NCBI GenBank assembly: GCA_964393525.1
Contig: CAYMTV010000016.1
Location: 1 to 23,012 of the forward strand
DNA from: CAYMTV01 sp964393525
GTDB taxonomy: Bacteria; Patescibacteriota; Microgenomatia; Daviesbacterales; UBA10151
Direction of reading: 5' to 3'
DNA length: 23,012 nt
A program made the position numbers and the translations under genes. The notes beneath the pieces were generated by a model, which was given only the letters and a program-made list of their open reading frames with translations, made no database searches and had not been told where the DNA came from. Of the stretch, positions 20,689 to 23,012 are shown piece after piece. Each line of letters begins with the position of its first letter. Within the stretch, counting starts at the first letter, position 1.

Positions 20689-21369
20689 ATGGCACGCACA
20701 ATTACACACCAAGATAATGATGAAACAAAGCCAGCTCTGTTTGGAGAGAAGGATCATTTAGAGGTTTCTAAATCTAAAACTTTTACAGAGATGGTTTTTG
20801 AACTTTTAACAGAAAGGGAGCCAACTGAGGCAGAAACAAAGCTTTTGGATTTGATATTAAATTTATCGATCGATCATGGTCCAAATGCTCCTTCCGCAGT
20901 CGAAACTATCAAAGCAGCTAAAGAGGGAAAAACAATGTCTGAGGCTCTAGCTGCCGGAATTCTCCAAATTAATGAGAGACATGGGGGAGCGGGGGAACCA
21001 TTGATGGAGATCCTATATCAAGTTAAAAATTCAAAGTTAAAAATTCAAAGTTTGGTGGAAGAGTATTTGAAAGAGGGTAAAAGATTACCTGGGTTAGGGC
21101 ATAGAGTTTATAAGGATAAAGACCCAAGAGCAGAGCTGATTATGGAGACAGCTATAGAACATGGGGTAGGGGAAGAATATGTCAAAATGATTAGAGAACT
21201 TAAGGCAGAACTCAGGGCTCAATCTGGCAAGGATTTACCTATAAATATAGATGGGGCAATTGCCGCAGTTTTGTGTGGTTTTGGATTAAAGCCTGAAGTT
21301 GGAATAGCAGTGTTTATAGTTGCCAGAACTCCCGGATTAATAGGGCAGTATTTAAATAATATCCCATAA
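20689..21369 (+). CDS. Citryl-CoA lyase (citrate synthase C-terminal-type)
   Basis: 226 residues, about half a citrate synthase, the size of stand-alone citryl-CoA lyases. The catalytic triad aligns: His98 (ERHGGAGEP, as HGGA in citrate synthase), His138 (LPGLGHRVYKDKDPRA) and Asp188 (PINIDGAIAAVL). The C-terminal FIVARTPGLIGQYL matches the acyl-CoA-binding end. It should split citryl-CoA into acetyl-CoA and oxaloacetate, completing an ATP-citrate lyase made of three polypeptides. No SD precedes the ATG; it follows the CcsB-like gene by 57 nt. A 14-nt tandem repeat (21021-21048) encodes VKNSKLKIQ in frame. Confidence 0.87.
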   Translation: MARTITHQDNDETKPALFGEKDHLEVSKSKTFTEMVFELLTEREPTEAETKLLDLILNLSIDHGPNAPSAVETIKAAKEGKTMSEALAAGILQINERHGGAGEPLMEILYQVKNSKLKIQSLVEEYLKEGKRLPGLGHRVYKDKDPRAELIMETAIEHGVGEEYVKMIRELKAELRAQSGKDLPINIDGAIAAVLCGFGLKPEVGIAVFIVARTPGLIGQYLNNIP

Positions 21370-21373
21370 TAAA

Positions 21374-21402
21374 TTGACAATAGATCTTATTCTTAGTATA
21401 AT
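21374..21402 (+). promoter_or_regulatory. Consensus promoter P1 of the leader region
   Basis: TTGACA (21374-21379) and TATAAT (21397-21402) separated by exactly 17 bp: a perfect sigma-70-type promoter, starting RNA near 21409. Confidence 0.85.
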
Positions 21403-21437
21403 CTTATAGTAATAAACAAAATCCTGACAAAAAGGGG

Positions 21438-21467
21438 TTGACAAGCATTTTTAATACTTGCTAGACT
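21438..21467 (+). promoter_or_regulatory. Second promoter P2 of the leader region
   Basis: TTGACA (21438-21443), 18-bp spacer, TAGACT (21462-21467). It would start RNA at or near the small reading frame at 21476. Confidence 0.55.
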
Positions 21468-21475
21468 TAAAATAT

Positions 21476-21571
21476 ATGGAAATTAGTATAAATAATATTA
21501 AATTTAATTTGCGCCTTGCTCTTTGTAAATGGAGCGGCGCTTGTCTTGGCGTAAAGGAGTTTAAAGACTAA
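21476..21571 (+). CDS. Possible 31-residue leader peptide
   Basis: ATG at 21476, 8 nt after the P2 -10 box, stop TAA at 21569-21571. Composition is unremarkable (contains CKWSGAC) with no run of one amino acid. It spans hairpin 1 and the 5' arm of hairpin 2 of the leader RNA, so ribosomes could influence the fold. Chance is a real alternative; no SD. Confidence 0.3.
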   Translation: MEISINNIKFNLRLALCKWSGACLGVKEFKD

Positions 21572-21601
21572 ATTTCCTTTAAAACTTAAACGTCAAGACA
21601 G

Positions 21602-21628
21602 CCGCCTTTCTTAACAGGCGGTTTTTTT
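21602..21628 (+). terminator. Intrinsic terminator in front of the nucleotidyltransferase gene
   Basis: CCGCCT (21602-21607) and AGGCGG (21616-21621) around TTCTTAAC, then seven T. The next gene's SD (AGAAGGAG) begins a few nt after the T-tract. Confidence 0.88.
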
Positions 21629-21645
21629 ATAAGAAGGAGAAAAAT

Positions 21646-22611
21646 ATGCTAGAAGCAACATCAAGAAGTATATACATCCCAGCAAGAGGTGTGAGGGTAG
21701 AGTTGCCACCTCAGGTTTTGGCGCAGTCAAAAATGCATGAACATAATATACACAGATGCTCTCAAACATGTGAGAGACCAGCAATTGTACCTCTTTCTTG
21801 GGAATCAAAATATTGGATTATTGCAATCCAAAACGATCGTACTCTAAGAAGAAGATATCCACAGGAAGAAATAGGGCAAAGGTTTATGACTCAGGTAGAT
21901 CATGACTGGAGGGAAACACTCTATGATAGAGCTTTAGATTTGACTGGATCTATACAAAATGCTGCTCGTGAGATAGGGGTTCAAAGGTTTGCTGTGGTTT
22001 TATATGGATCAGTTGCAAGAAATTTAGTAAAAAGACCTGGACATCCTGACCCTTCTAACATTGATATAGCTGTTGTTGGATCCATATCCTGTCAGGAGAA
22101 AGATGAAATGTATAGGTTAATAAGAAATGATAGAGAAGAAGTAACGACCCGGATTAAGGATGAAGAGAAAAACGCAATCGAGGCAAGAACTGAGGGGTTA
22201 GCCTTAGATAGGGTGACAAAGGCCAAATTAGGTAGGATAGATCGGGAAATCGATCCTATTGGAAGAGCAGGTGTTATTATTAGATCTGTGCCAGCTGTTA
22301 AAGAATCAGATTATGATTTAGTTTTATGGTATATGGCAGGTTGTGGACAGCCATTGTATGATCATGACGGTTTATGGGCGCAGTTAGAACATGAGGCGAT
22401 GCCACACTTGGCATTATCAACCTTGAGTAAACACCAGGTCAAAGGAATCAAAAGAGGTTTTGAATTCATCGATGGAGAAGAGCAATTAGATCCAAGATTC
22501 CTAGGAGTTGTAAGACAGATTTACCCGGTTAGACAAAGAGCTTTATTTCCAGTTCAGACTTCAGTGCCGGAAGCGAGCTTTAGAGCCGGTTTAGTGCTTG
22601 CTCAAACTTAA
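21646..22611 (+). CDS. Divergent nucleotidyltransferase-like protein
   Basis: 321 residues. A polymerase-beta/MNT-type core is visible: VVLYGSVARN (Gly121-Ser122) followed by SNIDIAVVG. The usual DxD reads Asn138-Ile-Asp140, so the first metal-binding Asp is replaced. A His/Cys cluster near the N terminus (His31, His33, His36, Cys38, Cys42) may bind a metal. A charged helical middle (about 150-200) and SDYDLVLWYMAGCGQPLYD (about 237-255) follow. The substrate is unknown. The ATG has a strong SD (AGAAGGAG) and lies just after a leader terminator, so expression depends on read-through. Confidence 0.65.
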   Translation: MLEATSRSIYIPARGVRVELPPQVLAQSKMHEHNIHRCSQTCERPAIVPLSWESKYWIIAIQNDRTLRRRYPQEEIGQRFMTQVDHDWRETLYDRALDLTGSIQNAAREIGVQRFAVVLYGSVARNLVKRPGHPDPSNIDIAVVGSISCQEKDEMYRLIRNDREEVTTRIKDEEKNAIEARTEGLALDRVTKAKLGRIDREIDPIGRAGVIIRSVPAVKESDYDLVLWYMAGCGQPLYDHDGLWAQLEHEAMPHLALSTLSKHQVKGIKRGFEFIDGEEQLDPRFLGVVRQIYPVRQRALFPVQTSVPEASFRAGLVLAQT

Positions 22612-23012
22612 CCACTAAGCATTTTTCTGAAGCCTTCTGCTAATTGATTTCTAACGCTTCGTCTTTTATGACGAAGTCCCACTGGGAACCACCCTAAGGT
22701 ATCTCCAGGTTCTCTGATAAAGAAATGAATGTGTGTATGGAGAACTTTCTGTCCGGCTAGTGCTCCAAAATTTAACTGCATATTTACTCCTTCTATACCG
22801 TTTTGCTCCAGTCGGGCTAATGTTCTAAATTGTTCTTCGCCTAGCTCACGCCCAGTAGCTGGAAATCTCTCGACCTCATTTGGAGTAAGATGCATCTTGG
22901 GTAGAAGTAGTAAGTGTCCTTCCAAAGCAACTATTGTAGCTGTTCTTTTTGTTTCCCTGATAATATGACCCCGAGCTTCTCTTGCAATAACTGCACAGAG
23001 AGGGCATGGTTC
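22608..23012 (-). CDS. HIT-family hydrolase, partial (5' end beyond the window)
   Basis: The frame stays open from the window edge: EPCPLCAVIAREARGHIIRETKRTATIVALEGHLLLLPKMHLTPNEVE... The N-terminal CPLC is the zinc-binding pair of many HIT proteins, and the histidine triad is HTHIHFF near residue 97 of the visible part. The family hydrolyses nucleotide phosphoramidates and dinucleoside polyphosphates. 134 residues are visible; the true start lies past 23012, so the TTG at 22925 is internal. The stop overlaps that of the nucleotidyltransferase-like gene. Confidence 0.85.
   Translation of the reverse strand, partial: EPCPLCAVIAREARGHIIRETKRTATIVALEGHLLLLPKMHLTPNEVERFPATGRELGEEQFRTLARLEQNGIEGVNMQLNFGALAGQKVLHTHIHFFIREPGDTLGWFPVGLRHKRRSVRNQLAEGFRKMLSG

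Larger units (their letters stand above)
21409..21628 (+). ncRNA. Structured leader or small RNA with intrinsic terminator
   Basis: Hairpin 1: GCGCC (21511-21515)/GGCGC (21536-21540) and GCTC (21518-21521)/GAGC (21532-21535). Hairpin 2: TGTCTTGGCGT (21542-21552)/ACGTCAAGACA (21590-21600), 11 bp with one G·U, extended by AAAGGA (21553-21558)/TCCTTT (21575-21580). The terminator follows directly. GCGGC (21534-21538) can instead pair with GCCGC (21601-21605), breaking hairpin 1 and the terminator. It is either an attenuator for the nucleotidyltransferase gene or an independent RNA. No known riboswitch class recognised. Confidence 0.6.

Noticed and set aside
22729..22968. Plus-strand frame opposite the HIT gene
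   Set aside because: It mirrors the HIT coding region, which has CPLC and HTHIHF motifs and stays open to the window edge.

Overview
The window looks like a stretch of a Candidate Phyla Radiation (Patescibacteria) chromosome, most likely of the Microgenomates type. This is inferred from several things: compact convergent genes, many short hypothetical proteins, tRNA genes without an encoded CCA end, a lone membrane-anchored VirD4/TraG-like ATPase, a KGG stress protein, and many intergenic palindromes built on TTCGAC/GTCGAA and GCTC/GAGC. TGA works as an ordinary stop codon, so this is not a lineage that recodes UGA as glycine. No ribosomal RNA or CRISPR array is present.

Layout. 1-2000: a hypothetical protein, an orphan OmpR/PhoB-type response regulator, and a divergent stress-type pair (KGG protein and YeaQ/YmgE-like membrane protein); the divergent gap carries two inverted repeats. 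2029-7186: arginine/citrulline metabolism. A strong promoter drives a T-box leader with textbook antiterminator and terminator, then argH and argG. A second terminator follows, then a GNAT, a CtlX-like citrulline/arginine hydrolase and an arginase-family protein with altered metal ligands. 7183-9283: YIP1-type membrane protein, a long hairpin, a small Thr/Pro-rich anchored protein and thioredoxin reductase. 9280-9979: VapBC toxin-antitoxin with an operator lying on its promoter. 10059-10853: nickel superoxide dismutase and its maturation peptidase. 10881-13834: a hypothetical protein and the VirD4/TraG-like ATPase. 13890-17800: tRNA-Ile(UAU), an elongation-factor-like domain protein, a tyrosine recombinase, a DivIC/FtsB-like protein, initiator tRNA, and a repeat-laden segment where the 3' end of the initiator tRNA recurs twice; then GIY-YIG, a hypothetical protein and an HELAH membrane protein. 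17834-21369: tRNA-Met, a NUDIX hydrolase and three genes that together resemble a split ATP-citrate lyase (citryl-CoA synthetase large and small subunits plus citryl-CoA lyase). 21374-23012: a structured leader ending in a terminator in front of a divergent nucleotidyltransferase-like gene, and a partial HIT-family gene.

How the genes work together. The T-box should tie argH/argG expression to uncharged tRNA (arginine is the likely cognate by context). ArgG and ArgH make arginine from citrulline, while the CtlX-like and arginase-like proteins would consume citrulline/arginine and release ornithine. No ornithine carbamoyltransferase is in the window. TrxB, NiSOD, the stress pair and NUDIX suggest oxidative and general stress handling. 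The ACL-like trio would cleave citrate to acetyl-CoA and oxaloacetate, or run the reverse.

Two signals recur. Many genes have a good -10 hexamer only 6-8 nt before the start codon and no Shine-Dalgarno sequence, implying leaderless mRNAs. Palindromic repeats have entered not only spacers but also at least one protein-coding gene in frame.
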